The translations under genes and the position numbers were made by a program. From positions 2,294,001-2,358,000 of the forward strand of contig NZ_CP017755.1 in the NCBI RefSeq assembly GCF_001854325.1: a DNA stretch of 64,000 bases, written 5' to 3'. This stretch comes from Cupriavidus malaysiensis. Lineage in GTDB: Bacteria > Pseudomonadota > Gammaproteobacteria > Burkholderiales > Burkholderiaceae. The notes under the pieces are model-generated. The model was not told the DNA's origin, made no database searches, and was given only the letters and a program-made list of their open reading frames with translations. Below, piece after piece: positions 45,747 through 55,370 of the stretch. The first letter of the stretch is position 1. The number at the start of each line of letters is the position of its first letter.

Positions 45747-46385
45747 TCAGGCGTCGGCGGCCTGCTTGGCGTTGTGGTTGATCAGGTACTTGACCAGGCC
45801 GTCGACACCGCTGCGCGCGACGATGTCGGCGAACTGCTTGCGGTAGACCTCGATCAGCCAGGCCCCCATCATATTGATGTCGTAGATGCGCCAGCCGCTG
45901 GGCGTGCGCTGCAGGCGATAGTCGATCTGCATCTCGTCGCCGTTGTTCATCACGCGCGTCTGCACCACCACGTCGTTCGGTCCCTGCGCAGCCTGTGCCG
46001 GCTGGTAGCGGAACTTGACGTTCTGGTCGCGCAACTGCGACAGCGAGACGGCATAGCTGCGCACCAGCAGCGCTTCGAACTGCTGGTGGAGCTGCGTGCG
46101 CTGCTCCGGCGTGGCGTCCTTCCAGGCTGCGCCGACGGCCAGCCGGGTGGTACGCTGGAAATCGGTGAACGGCAGGAACTGGCGCTGGACCACCGCGGTG
46201 ATCTTGGCCAGGTCACCGCTGCGCGTCTCGGGGTTCGACTGGATCGTGGTGATCACGCCTTCGACGGCGGCCCGCACCAGTTTGTCCGGGCTGGCCGTGG
46301 CGCGGTCGATGGCCTGCGCCTGCACGGTGGATACCACGGCGACGGCGGCCAGCGGGATCAGGGAAACGATGCGATGGGTATTCAT
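45747..46385 (-). CDS. hpnM: MlaC-family periplasmic lipid-carrier protein HpnM
   Basis: A 212-residue periplasmic protein with a signal peptide (MNTHRIVSLIPLAAVAVVSTVQAQA) and a MlaC/Ttg2D fold: FTDFQRTTRLAVGAAWKDATPEQRTQLHQQFEALLVRSYAVSL, then RIYDINMMGAWLIEVYRKQFADIVARSGVDGLVKYL. In hopanoid loci this MlaC-like protein is HpnM, thought to carry hopanoids through the periplasm. It is divergent from hpnN and opposite in strand to the rest of the transport module. Confidence 0.9.
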   Translation of the reverse strand: MNTHRIVSLIPLAAVAVVSTVQAQAIDRATASPDKLVRAAVEGVITTIQSNPETRSGDLAKITAVVQRQFLPFTDFQRTTRLAVGAAWKDATPEQRTQLHQQFEALLVRSYAVSLSQLRDQNVKFRYQPAQAAQGPNDVVVQTRVMNNGDEMQIDYRLQRTPSGWRIYDINMMGAWLIEVYRKQFADIVARSGVDGLVKYLINHNAKQAADA

Positions 46386-46414
46386 GCTGGAGGTGGAGGC
46401 TGGAAACTAGAAAC

Positions 46415-46435
46415 GAGGAACGAGGAACGAGGAAC
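46415..46435 (+). repeat. GAGGAAC tandem repeat, three copies
   Basis: Three head-to-tail GAGGAAC units lie 30-50 bp upstream of the hpnM start, within a purine-rich stretch in the hpnM-hpnN divergent region. No function is assigned. Confidence 0.6.
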
Positions 46436-46672
46436 TTGAGGCTTGGGCTTGAGCCCCGGGACGGGCGCGGGAGGCCCGCGTGACGGTGGCGGGCAGGGCC
46501 GGCCCCGCCGCCAGGAAACCTGATCTTGAGCCGGTCAGTAACGAAGAAGTATAGCCGAGCGGCTTGCCGGCCCGCCGCGAGGCACAGCAATCACATTGCG
46601 ACTGCGCCAGCGGCACTCCCCCACCCCCACGCGGGTATACTCCCGGCTGCCGTACTGCACGCCACCCCTCAC

Positions 46673-49405
46673 ATGCTCACGTCGCTGCTCACCCGGATCG
46701 TCAAATTCTCTACGTCACGCGCCTGGAGCGTGATCGTCCTGGCCGGGCTGCTGAGCTTGCTCAGCGGCGTCTACGTGGCACGGCACTTCGCCATCAATAC
46801 CGACATCGGCCGCCTGCTGGAATCCAGGCAGCCGTGGGCCCAGCGCGATGCCGCCATCGGCAAGGCCTTCCCGCAGCGCGAGCAGATGATCCTCGCGGTG
46901 GTCCAGGCACCCGCGCTCGAACTGGCCGATGCCGCCGCCAACGAACTGGCCGCCGCGCTGCGCCAGCAGCCGGCACGCTTCCATGCGGTCAGCCAGCCCG
47001 GCGGCGGCGAGTTCTTCGGCCGCAACGGCCTGCTGTTCCTCGATACCGGCGCGGTCAAGGAAACCACCGCGCAGCTGGGCGAGGCCCGGCCCCTGCTCAA
47101 TGCGCTCGCGCGCGATCCTTCGCTGCGCGGCCTCTCCGATACGCTCTCGACCACGCTGGCGCTGCCGCTGCAGCTCGGCCAGGTCAAGCTGTCCGACATG
47201 GCCACCCTGCTCGGCCAGGGCGCCGGCGCGGTCGAGGGCGTGCTGGCGCACAAGCCGGCCGCCCTGTCGTGGATGGGCCTGCTCGACGCCGACATGCGGC
47301 CGGGCCCCGACGGCCTCGCGCGCAGCTTTGTCACGGTCAGTCCGGTGCTCGACTACAGCGACCTGGAAGCCGGCGCCGCGGCCTCGGCGGCGATCCGTGC
47401 CGCGGCGGCCAAGCTGCGCCTGGCCGAACGCTTCGGTGCCGAGGTGCGGCTGACCGGGCCGCAGCCGCTGGCCGACGACGAGTTCGCCTCGGTCAGCGAG
47501 GGGGCCGCGCTGAACGGCGCCCTGACCGTGCTGGCGGTAATCCTGATCCTCTGGATGGCACTGCGCTCCAAGCGGCTGATCATCGCCGTGCTGATCAGCC
47601 TGTTCGCCGGCTTGCTGATGACCGCCGCGCTGGGCCTGGCCATGGTGGGCGCGCTCAATATGATCTCGGTGGCCTTCGCCGTGCTCTTCGTCGGCCTGGG
47701 CGTGGACTTCGGCATCCAGTTCGGCGTGCGCTACCGCGCCGAGCGCCATGTGGACGACAGCGTCGACGTGGGCACGGCGCTGGAGCGCGCCGCGCGCGTC
47801 TCGGCCATGCCGCTGGCGCTGGCCGCCGCCGCCACCGCCGCCGCCTTCTTCTGCTTCCTGCCCACCGACTACCGCGGCGTGGCGGAACTGGGCAAGATCG
47901 CCGGCGTCGGCATGATCGTGGCCTTCCTCGGCACCTTCACACTGCTGCCGGCGCTGATCTCGCTGATGCGGCCCGAGGGCGGCCGCGTCGCACCGGGGGT
48001 GCGCTGGCTGGCGCCCGCCGACGCCTTCTTCGAACGCCACCGCAAACCGGTGCTGCTCGCCACCAGCGCCGCCATCCTGCTGGCCTCGCCGCTGCTGCTG
48101 CACCTGCGCTTCGACTTCGACCCGCTCCACCTGAAAGACCCGCACTCCGAATCGATGGCCACGCTGCTGGCGCTGAAGGATGCGCCGCAGGCCGGCACCG
48201 ACGACGTCAGCGTGCTGGCGCCCTCGCTGGACGCCGCCCGGCAGGTCGCCGGCAAGCTGTCGGCGCTGCCCGAGGTGGCGCGCGTGATCACGCTGCAGAC
48301 CTTCATCCCGGCCGACCAGGGGCCCAAGCTCGAAGCCATCGCGGCCGCCGCGGCCAATCTGCAGCCGGTGCTGCGGCAGGCCTCTTCGCCGCCGGCCACC
48401 GACGCACTGCGCGTGGCCTCGCTGAAGCAGGCCGCGCGCCAGCTCGGGCTCGCCGCCGAGGACCATCCGGGCCCGGGCGCGGCCGAGGCCGCACGCCTCG
48501 GCAAGGCACTCAGGCAGCTCGCCGCCGCCGATGCCGCCACGCGCGACCGCGCGGAACAGGCGCTCAGCCTGCCGCTGCGCCTGGCACTGGCGCGCCTGGA
48601 CCTGGCGCTGTCGCCGCAGCCGGTCAGCCAGCAAAGCCTGCCACCGGCGCTGGTGCGCGACTGGCTGGCGCCCGACGGCCGCGCCCTGGTCGGCATCAGC
48701 CCGAAACTGCCGCCTGCCGGCGGCGCCGGCCAGGACAGCGCGCGCGAGCAGGCGCTCGGCCGCTTCATCGAAGCCGTGCAGCGGGTCGAGCCGGCGGCCA
48801 CCGGCGGTCCGATCGTGATCCGCGGCTCGGCCGACACCATCATGACGGCCTTCGCCCACGCCGGCATCTGGGCCGTGCTGTCGATCACCGTGCTGCTGTG
48901 GATCGCCCTGCGCCGCGTCGGCGACGTGCTGCGCACCCTGGTGCCGCTGCTGGTGTCGGCCGTGGTAACGCTGGAGATGTGCGTGGCGTTCGGCATCGCG
49001 CTGAACTTCGCCAACGTGATCGCGCTGCCGCTGCTGCTCGGCATCGGCGTGGCTTTCAAGATCTACTATGTGATCGCCTGGCGGGCGGGCAAGACCCACC
49101 TGCTGCAATCCAGCCTGACGCACGCTGTGCTGTTCAGCGCCGCCACCACCGCCACCGCCTTCGGCAGCCTGTGGCTGTCGAGCCACCCCGGCACGTCCAG
49201 CATGGGCAAGCTGCTGGCGCTGGCGCTGGCCTGCACGCTGGCGGGCGCGGTGTTCTTCCAGCCGATGCTGATGGGCCGCCCGCGCCAGCGCGCCGGCGCC
49301 CGCCCCGGCACGGCCCCGGCGGACCCGGTGGCCGGCAGCGGCCAGCCCGGCAAGCGCCGCCGCAAACGCAGGAACAAGGCCAAGACCTCCTCGCCGGCGC
49401 GCTGA
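46673..49405 (+). CDS. hpnN: Hopanoid transporter HpnN (RND superfamily)
   Basis: A 910-residue inner-membrane RND protein needed in Rhodopseudomonas to move hopanoids to the outer membrane. It has two repeated six-helix halves with large periplasmic loops; the first half contains [25 protein letters not shown] and the second [37 protein letters not shown]. Both match the HpnN RND repeats. A basic Lys/Arg-rich tail ends the chain. It is divergent from hpnM (287-bp gap) and followed 26 nt later by an MlaA-family gene. Confidence 0.93.
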   Translation: MLTSLLTRIVKFSTSRAWSVIVLAGLLSLLSGVYVARHFAINTDIGRLLESRQPWAQRDAAIGKAFPQREQMILAVVQAPALELADAAANELAAALRQQPARFHAVSQPGGGEFFGRNGLLFLDTGAVKETTAQLGEARPLLNALARDPSLRGLSDTLSTTLALPLQLGQVKLSDMATLLGQGAGAVEGVLAHKPAALSWMGLLDADMRPGPDGLARSFVTVSPVLDYSDLEAGAAASAAIRAAAAKLRLAERFGAEVRLTGPQPLADDEFASVSEGAALNGALTVLAVILILWMALRSKRLIIAVLISLFAGLLMTAALGLAMVGALNMISVAFAVLFVGLGVDFGIQFGVRYRAERHVDDSVDVGTALERAARVSAMPLALAAAATAAAFFCFLPTDYRGVAELGKIAGVGMIVAFLGTFTLLPALISLMRPEGGRVAPGVRWLAPADAFFERHRKPVLLATSAAILLASPLLLHLRFDFDPLHLKDPHSESMATLLALKDAPQAGTDDVSVLAPSLDAARQVAGKLSALPEVARVITLQTFIPADQGPKLEAIAAAAANLQPVLRQASSPPATDALRVASLKQAARQLGLAAEDHPGPGAAEAARLGKALRQLAAADAATRDRAEQALSLPLRLALARLDLALSPQPVSQQSLPPALVRDWLAPDGRALVGISPKLPPAGGAGQDSAREQALGRFIEAVQRVEPAATGGPIVIRGSADTIMTAFAHAGIWAVLSITVLLWIALRRVGDVLRTLVPLLVSAVVTLEMCVAFGIALNFANVIALPLLLGIGVAFKIYYVIAWRAGKTHLLQSSLTHAVLFSAATTATAFGSLWLSSHPGTSSMGKLLALALACTLAGAVFFQPMLMGRPRQRAGARPGTAPADPVAGSGQPGKRRRKRRNKAKTSSPAR

Positions 49406-49431
49406 GCCGGCACGAACCCAAGACCAGAGCC

Positions 49432-50247
49432 ATGCGCCGTACCTTTCCGCTTCTCCGCCCCCATCCGCTGCCCGTGCTGGCCGCCACCGCCCTGCTCTGC
49501 GCGGGCTGCGCGAGCGGTCCGCAGGCCTCGCCCGACGATCCGCTCGAGCCGCTCAACCGCGCCGTCTACCAGGTCAACGACAAGGTCGACACCTATGTGG
49601 CCCAGCCTGTCGCCAAGGGCTACAAGGCGGTGACGCCGCAACCGGTGCGCAGCGCCGTGACCAACTTCTTCGCCAACATCGGCGACGTCGGCAACGTGGT
49701 CAACAACCTGCTGCAGGGCAAGGCCGTGGATGCCACCGAGAGCTTCATGCGGGTGACCATCAACACGGTGTTCGGCATCGGCGGCCTGTTCGACGTAGCC
49801 ACACCGGCCGGCCTGAACCGCCATTCGCAGGACTTCGGCCTGACCATGGGCGTGTGGGGCCTGCCGTCCGGCCCCTATCTGGTGCTGCCCTTCTTCGGCC
49901 CCAGCTCCGTGCGCGACGGTGTCGGCCTGGGCGCCAACTTCCTGCTCGACCCGACCACCTACATCGATCCGGTCTGGCGCTACAGCCTGTTCGCCGTCAA
50001 CGTGGTCGACACCCGCGCCAACCTGCTGGGCGCCACCGACCTGCTGTCGCTGGCGGCGCTCGACAAGTACGCCTTCACGCGCGATGCCTACCTGCAGCGC
50101 CGGCGCTACCTGATCGAAGGCAGCCGCGCCGACAAGAACCTGCCCAACTACGAGGACAGCGAAAGCGAAGGCGAAGGCCAGGCGGCACCCAAGCCCGCCG
50201 GCGCCGCGCCCGCCGCACCCGCTCAGCCGGAACCGGCCAAGCCCTGA
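49432..50247 (+). CDS. mlaA: MlaA/VacJ-family outer-membrane lipoprotein
   Basis: A 271-residue lipoprotein with lipobox ALLCAGCASG and the MlaA blocks DDPLEPLNRAVYQVNDKVDTYVAQPVAKGYKAVTP, FFANIGDVGNVVNNLLQGK and GLPSGPYLVLPFFGPSSVRDGVG. MlaA removes or exchanges phospholipids at the outer leaflet. Here it is the second gene of the hpnN unit, so it is probably the outer-membrane partner of the HpnM/HpnN hopanoid route and not part of a canonical mla operon. A Glu/Ala/Pro-rich tail ends the chain. Confidence 0.92.
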   Translation: MRRTFPLLRPHPLPVLAATALLCAGCASGPQASPDDPLEPLNRAVYQVNDKVDTYVAQPVAKGYKAVTPQPVRSAVTNFFANIGDVGNVVNNLLQGKAVDATESFMRVTINTVFGIGGLFDVATPAGLNRHSQDFGLTMGVWGLPSGPYLVLPFFGPSSVRDGVGLGANFLLDPTTYIDPVWRYSLFAVNVVDTRANLLGATDLLSLAALDKYAFTRDAYLQRRRYLIEGSRADKNLPNYEDSESEGEGQAAPKPAGAAPAAPAQPEPAKP

Positions 50248-50296
50248 CGCCCATCCCCGATTCCCATCCCGCACGCACGCGGCGCTGCCGCGCGCT

Positions 50297-50974
50297 TCAA
50301 ACGCCCGCCTGAAGACAAGGCGCCGTGCCACCGGCCGGCGCCGCCTGTTGCGCCAGCACCACTGGCTTGCGCGTGATCACCAGGGCCAGCTGCAGCGCGG
50401 TGGCGGCCACCTGCTCGACCGCGGGCGCATAGCCGTTGCGGATCCAGCGCAGCGCGACATGCATGATGCCGCCGGTGGCGCCGGCCAGCAGCAGCGCATC
50501 CGGCTCCTCGCCGGCCGGCAGCAGGGCTTGCGCGAGCAGGCTGCCCAGCCCGCGCAAGGAGGCGTCCAGCGCCTCGTCCACCTGCTTGCTGACGCCCTGG
50601 ATCTCCACCAGGAACACCCGCGCCGAGCGCGGATCGCGCTGCAGCGCGCCGAAATAGGCCTGCAGCATCGCCAGCGCGCGGCGCCGGCCGCTGCGGCCGG
50701 CCGCCTCGCCGGCCGCGACCAGCTGCTGCAGCAGCACCTGGGTCACCGTCTCGAAGGACGCTGCCAGCAAGGCCTCGCTGTTGGCGAAGGATTCATAGAA
50801 ATAGCGCTCGGTCAGGCCGGCGGCCTCGCAGACCGCCTTGACGGTGGAATGCTGGTAGCCGCGCTCGCCATACACCTGGATGGCGGCGGCAACCAGCTGG
50901 CAGCGGCGCTGGGCGCGCCGCTCATCGGCATCGGCGCCGCGGTAGCGGCGGGCGGGGGAAAGCTCGGAGGTCAT
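50297..50974 (-). CDS. TetR-family transcriptional regulator
   Basis: A 225-residue regulator with an N-terminal helix-turn-helix (RRCQLVAAAIQVYGERGYQHSTVKAVCEAAGLTERYFYESFANSEALLAASFETV, residues about 22-75) and an all-helical ligand-binding domain. The ATG at 50974 is preferred because a start at 51016 would overlap the inverted-repeat operator at 50997-51030. It is divergent from the monooxygenase-SDR gene and probably represses it. The ligand is unknown. Confidence 0.88.
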   Translation of the reverse strand: MTSELSPARRYRGADADERRAQRRCQLVAAAIQVYGERGYQHSTVKAVCEAAGLTERYFYESFANSEALLAASFETVTQVLLQQLVAAGEAAGRSGRRRALAMLQAYFGALQRDPRSARVFLVEIQGVSKQVDEALDASLRGLGSLLAQALLPAGEEPDALLLAGATGGIMHVALRWIRNGYAPAVEQVAATALQLALVITRKPVVLAQQAAPAGGTAPCLQAGV

Positions 50975-50996
50975 GCCGCCATTATGACATTCCCTA

Positions 50997-51030
50997 TTGT
51001 CAGATTGGGTTGTCATAAGGAATCTGACAA
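50997..51030. promoter_or_regulatory. TetR operator: 10-bp perfect inverted repeat
   Basis: TTGTCAGATT (50997-51006) and AATCTGACAA (51021-51030) form a perfect 10-bp dyad with a 14-bp spacer, directly between the tetR-like gene and the monooxygenase gene. Extra TGTCA half-sites lie on either side. It is the likely operator. Confidence 0.65.
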
Positions 51031-51068
51031 CCTAAAGTGTCAGAAGCGCATTTCATCCGGACCTCTCC

Positions 51069-53357
51069 ATGACTGCCACCGCCCCCCAAGACTCACCGCT
51101 CGACGTCCTCATCGTCGGCGCCGGCCTGTCCGGCATCGGCGCCGCCCGCCAACTGCAGCAGCGCTGCCCCGGCAAGCGCTATGCCATCCTCGAGGCGCGC
51201 GCGTCGATGGGGGGCACCTGGGACCTGTTCCGCTATCCGGGCATCCGCTCGGATTCCGACATGTACACGCTGGGCTATCGCTTCAAGCCCTGGAAAGGCG
51301 CCAAGGCCATCGCCGACGGCCCTTCGATCCTCTCCTACATCCGCGAGACCGCCGACGAAGCGGGCATCACCCGGCACATCCGCTTCGGTCACAAGGTGAT
51401 CCGCGCGGACTGGGACAGCGGCGCGGCCTGCTGGACGGTCGAGGCCGAACGCGCCGCCGACGGCAGCCGGGTGCAGTGGCGGGCGCGCCTGCTCTATGTC
51501 TGCGCCGGCTACTACAGCTACGCCGAAGGCCATCGGCCGGCCTTCGCCGGCGAGGAGAACTTCCGCGGCCGCATGGTGCATCCGCAGTTCTGGGACCCGT
51601 CGATCGACTATGCCGGCAAGCGCGTGGTGGTGATCGGCAGCGGCGCCACCGCCGTCACGCTGGTGCCGGCGATGGCGCAGAGCGCCGCCCACGTCACCAT
51701 GCTGCAGCGCTCCCCCACCTATATCGTGGCGCGGCCGGGCCAGGACGCCATCGCGCACAAGCTGCGCCGCCTGCTGCCGGAGGGCCTGGCCTACGGCATC
51801 ACGCGCTGGAAGAACGTGCTGCTGGGGATGTTCTTCTTCCAGCTGGCGCGCCGCCGCCCCGAGCAGGTCAAGCTGCGCATGGTCGGCATGGCCGCCGAAC
51901 AGCTCGGCCCCGGCGTCGACGTCGGCACGCACTTCACGCCGCGCTACAAACCCTGGGACCAGCGCGTGTGCCTGGTGCCCGACGGCGACCTGTTCCGCGA
52001 ACTGCGCGACGGCCGCGCCTCGGTCGTCACCGACACCATCGCGCGCTTCACCGAGCACGGCATCCAGCTCGACTCGGGCAAGGAACTGGCGGCCGACGTG
52101 GTGGTGGTCGCCACCGGCCTCAAGCTCAATATGCTGGGCGACATCGCCATCACCGTCGACGGCCAGCGGCGCGTGCCGGCCGAATCGATCGCCTACAAGG
52201 GCATGATGCTGAGCGACGTGCCGAACATGGTGCTGGCCTTCGGCTACACCAATGCCTCGTGGACACTGAAGGCCGACCTGACCGCCGAGTACGTGTGCCG
52301 CCTGCTGCGCTACATGGACCGCCACGGCCGCCGCATCGCGGTGGCGCGCCGCGACGGCCAGGTGCAGGCCGAGCCCTTCCTCGACTTCACCTCGGGCTAC
52401 GTGCAGCGCGCCGCCAGCGTGCTGCCCAGGCAGGGCGACCGCAAGCCCTGGCGCGTGTACCAGAACTACTTCATGGACATGCTGACCATCCGCTACGGCC
52501 GCATCGACGACGGCGTGATGCAGTTCGACGCGCCGCTCGGCGCGCAGATGCAGCTCAAGGGTCGGGTGGCGGTGCTGACCGGCGCGGGCAGCGGCATCGG
52601 CCGCGCGCTGGCGCAGGCGCTGGCGCTGCGCGGCTGCCACCTGGCCCTCGCCGACCGCGATCGCGCCGGCCTGGAGCAGACTGCCGCGCTGCCGGAGCTG
52701 CGCCAGGTACGCGTGAGCCTGCACGTGCTCGACGTGGCCGACCGCGAGGCCGTGGCCGCGCTGCCGGTGGCGGTGATGGCCGAGCACGGCCGCGTCGACC
52801 TGCTGGTCAACAACGCCGGCGTGGCGCTGGGCGGCAGCTTCGAAGAGGTCAGCGAGTCCGACTTCGACTGGCTGATGTCGATCAACTTCCAGGGCGTGGT
52901 GCGCATGACGCGTGCCTTCCTGCCCCTGCTGCGCCGCAGCGACGATGCCCGCATCGTCAACCTGTCGAGCCTGTTCGGCCTGATCTCGCCGCCGGGGCAG
53001 GCTGCCTACTCGGCCAGCAAGTTCGCCGTGCGCGGCTTCTCCAACGCACTGCGGCACGAGCTGGCCGACAGCCGCATCGGCGTGACCGTGGTGCATCCGG
53101 GCGGCATCGCCACCTCGATCGCGCGCAATGCCCGCGTGGCCGGCGACATCCCGCGCGAACAGGTCGAACAACGCCTGAAGCGCACGGAAAAGCTGCTGCG
53201 CATGCCGCCGGCCAAGGCCGCGGATATCATCCTGCGTGGCATCGAGAAACGCCGCTCACGCGTGCTGGTCGGCAGCGACGCGGTGGTGCTTTCCCTGCTG
53301 GAGCGGCTTGCGCCGGTCCGTTACTGGAACCTGATCGGCCGGAGCCTGCAATCATGA
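51069..53357 (+). CDS. Flavin monooxygenase (BVMO-like) / short-chain dehydrogenase fusion
   Basis: A 762-residue two-domain enzyme. Residues about 1-495 are a flavoprotein monooxygenase: FAD-binding VLIVGAGLSGIGAARQL near residue 13, NADPH-binding VVVIGSGATAVTL near 192, and FRGRMVHPQFWD at 165-176, which fits the Baeyer-Villiger fingerprint FxGxxxHxxxW[PD]. Residues about 498-755 are a classical SDR: TGAGSGIGRAL near 503, NNAG, LSSLFGL and Y647xxxK651 (YSASK). A plausible role is to oxidise an alcohol and then insert oxygen next to the ketone. The alpha/beta hydrolase that follows overlaps its stop by 4 nt. Substrate unknown. Confidence 0.88.
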   Translation: MTATAPQDSPLDVLIVGAGLSGIGAARQLQQRCPGKRYAILEARASMGGTWDLFRYPGIRSDSDMYTLGYRFKPWKGAKAIADGPSILSYIRETADEAGITRHIRFGHKVIRADWDSGAACWTVEAERAADGSRVQWRARLLYVCAGYYSYAEGHRPAFAGEENFRGRMVHPQFWDPSIDYAGKRVVVIGSGATAVTLVPAMAQSAAHVTMLQRSPTYIVARPGQDAIAHKLRRLLPEGLAYGITRWKNVLLGMFFFQLARRRPEQVKLRMVGMAAEQLGPGVDVGTHFTPRYKPWDQRVCLVPDGDLFRELRDGRASVVTDTIARFTEHGIQLDSGKELAADVVVVATGLKLNMLGDIAITVDGQRRVPAESIAYKGMMLSDVPNMVLAFGYTNASWTLKADLTAEYVCRLLRYMDRHGRRIAVARRDGQVQAEPFLDFTSGYVQRAASVLPRQGDRKPWRVYQNYFMDMLTIRYGRIDDGVMQFDAPLGAQMQLKGRVAVLTGAGSGIGRALAQALALRGCHLALADRDRAGLEQTAALPELRQVRVSLHVLDVADREAVAALPVAVMAEHGRVDLLVNNAGVALGGSFEEVSESDFDWLMSINFQGVVRMTRAFLPLLRRSDDARIVNLSSLFGLISPPGQAAYSASKFAVRGFSNALRHELADSRIGVTVVHPGGIATSIARNARVAGDIPREQVEQRLKRTEKLLRMPPAKAADIILRGIEKRRSRVLVGSDAVVLSLLERLAPVRYWNLIGRSLQS

Positions 53358-54331
53358 GCGTCCTCACCACCATCCTCCTCGCCATGCTCGCGCTGCTGCT
53401 CGTGCTGGGCGCCAGCCTGGCCTGGTTCACCGGCCGCATCGCGCGGCGCATCGAACAGGGCATGCCGCCCACCGGCCGCTTCGTCGACGTGCCGGGCGCG
53501 CGCCTGCACGTGGTCGAGCGCGGCCAGGGTCCGGCCATCCTGCTGGTGCACGGCCTGTCCGGCCAGCTCGGCAACTTTGCCTACGGCATGATCGAGCCCT
53601 TGGCGCGCGACTTCCGCGTGATTGCGGTGGACCGCCCGGGCTCCGGCTATTCGACGCGCCAGCCCGGCACCGGCGCCGACCTGCCGACCCAGGCCGCCGC
53701 GCTGGCCGCGCTGATCGACCGGCTCGGCCTGGAACGCCCGCTGGTGGTCGGCCACTCGCTGGGCGGCGCGATCGCGCTGGCCCTGGCGCTCGGCCACCCG
53801 GGGCGCGTCGGCGGACTGGCCCTGCTGGCCCCGCTCACGCATCCGCCCGAAAGCGTGCCGGCGGTATTCAAGGCGCTCGCCACCGAGCGCCCCTGGCTGC
53901 GCCGGCTGATCGCCTGGACACTGGCGGTGCCGATGTCGATCGCCCGCCGCGAGCAGGTCATGTCGATCGTGTTCGGTCCCGACCCGGTACCGGAAGACTT
54001 CGCCACGCGCGGCGGCGGCCTGCTGGCGCTGCGGCCCAGCCACTTCATCGCCGCCTCGGAGGACCTGGTGGCGGCCGGCCACAGCCTGCCGCCGCAGGTG
54101 CCGGCCTATGCCGGTCTGCGCCTGCCGCTCAGCATCCTGTACGGACGCGAAGACCGCATCCTCGATCCGGCGCACAACGGCGAGGCGCTCGCCGCCAAGG
54201 TGCCGGGCGCCCGGCTGGTGCTGGTGCCGGGCGGGCACATGCTGCCGATCACGGCGGTGGACACCAGCGTGCGCTTCGTGCGCGAGGCCGCCACGCAGCT
54301 ACACCGGCCCGAGGCGGTCGCCGTGGGCTGA
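53354..54331 (+). CDS. Alpha/beta hydrolase
   Basis: A 325-residue enzyme with an N-terminal membrane-anchoring helix (LTTILLAMLALLLVLGASLAWF) and an alpha/beta-hydrolase fold: oxyanion region LVHGLSGQLGNF, nucleophile elbow VVGHSLGGAIAL, acid in LYGREDRILDP and His in VPGGHMLP. It starts at ATGA overlapping the monooxygenase-SDR stop, so it is probably co-translated. It could cleave esters or lactones produced by the Baeyer-Villiger step. Confidence 0.9.
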   Translation: MSVLTTILLAMLALLLVLGASLAWFTGRIARRIEQGMPPTGRFVDVPGARLHVVERGQGPAILLVHGLSGQLGNFAYGMIEPLARDFRVIAVDRPGSGYSTRQPGTGADLPTQAAALAALIDRLGLERPLVVGHSLGGAIALALALGHPGRVGGLALLAPLTHPPESVPAVFKALATERPWLRRLIAWTLAVPMSIARREQVMSIVFGPDPVPEDFATRGGGLLALRPSHFIAASEDLVAAGHSLPPQVPAYAGLRLPLSILYGREDRILDPAHNGEALAAKVPGARLVLVPGGHMLPITAVDTSVRFVREAATQLHRPEAVAVG

Positions 54332-54383
54332 GCGCGGCGCCGCCGCGCAGGCACCGGACGCGGCCTGCCACGGCCCGCCGCGC

Positions 54384-55370
54384 TCAGGCGGGGCGCTCGT
54401 TCTGCAGCGGGTAGGTGCCGGGCGGCACCAGTTCCTTCAGGCAGGCGTCACGCGCCTGCCGGCTGGCCACGAAGAGATAGGGCGCGACCGCGTCGTTGAT
54501 GCGCTTGAGGCCGCCCCCGTCGAGAAAGGCCCTCAGGTCGGGGCTTTCCAGCATGCGGTTGGCCTCCAGCGCATCCGCACCGGTGATGCCGGCAGCCTCC
54601 AGCGCCTTGCCGGCCAGCGTCGCCTCCTTGACCTTGCGGCCCAGCGGCGAGTTCAGCAGGCGCGCCAGCTTGAGCATCAGGTCCGGATCGGACAGCACCA
54701 TGGCGAAGCCGGGCCGCACCACCTGCTCCAGTACCGGCCCCGACAAGTGCCCGCGCGTGCATTCGACAAAGCGTGCCTTCGGCACCGGCCCGATCCGCTC
54801 GGGCAGCCTGGCGAAGGCCTTGTCCATGCCCGCCGTCACCACCGCGTCCACGTCATAAGCGCGCACCAGCACGCTGAGCGCCTCGTCGTAATTGGCGGGA
54901 AACACCTGCGGCGGCGGTGCGGCGCGCTGCTCGCTGTTCAGGGTCAAGGGTTCGGCCTGCGGCCGCGAGGCGCCGCCGCCGTCGGCAAGGTGGAACTCGA
55001 AGCGCGCCAGCGCGCTGCCGCGCACCGGGGCACCGCTGGCCGCATCGCGGAAGGGCTGGCACCTGGCCCGGCCCGCCGCGGCCAGCGCGGCGTCGTCGAA
55101 GGCCGCCTGGCCGGAGCCCTGCCGTACCTGGGCGAACTCGATGCTGCCGTCCAGGCCCAGCACCAGCTCGACCTGCACCCCTCCGCTGGCGTGGGCCGCG
55201 CGCAGGGCCGGCGGGAACACCGGCGGCTCGAGCTGGCAAGTGGTGGTGGCATGGGTGGCGGGATCGCGCAGCGGCATGGCAAGCGTCACGGCGCCACATA
55301 GAGCGGGCGCGGCGAGCCAGGCCGCCAGCAGCAGGGAACGCGGTGACGGCAGCTTGTGCGACCGTGGCAT
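54384..55370 (-). CDS. TonB C-terminal / DUF2059-like fusion protein
   Basis: A 328-residue exported protein with a signal (PRSLLLAAWLAAPALCGAV). Residues about 45-135 look like a TonB C-terminal domain (TCQLEPPVFPPALRAAHASGGVQVELVLGLDGSIEFAQV, FDDAALAAAGRARCQPF) and residues about 165-275 resemble DUF2059 (LMLKLARLLNSPLGRKVKEATLAG). The ATG at 55370 follows AGGAG. A TonB domain without a cytoplasmic anchor is unusual; it may act as a periplasmic binding module. The gene stands alone between the hydrolase and the CoA-transferase. Confidence 0.65.
   Translation of the reverse strand: MPRSHKLPSPRSLLLAAWLAAPALCGAVTLAMPLRDPATHATTTCQLEPPVFPPALRAAHASGGVQVELVLGLDGSIEFAQVRQGSGQAAFDDAALAAAGRARCQPFRDAASGAPVRGSALARFEFHLADGGGASRPQAEPLTLNSEQRAAPPPQVFPANYDEALSVLVRAYDVDAVVTAGMDKAFARLPERIGPVPKARFVECTRGHLSGPVLEQVVRPGFAMVLSDPDLMLKLARLLNSPLGRKVKEATLAGKALEAAGITGADALEANRMLESPDLRAFLDGGGLKRINDAVAPYLFVASRQARDACLKELVPPGTYPLQNERPA

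Noticed and set aside
46715..49186. Minus-strand frame opposite hpnN
   Set aside because: Low-complexity Gln/His/Arg composition and no start signals; hpnN on the plus strand is certain.
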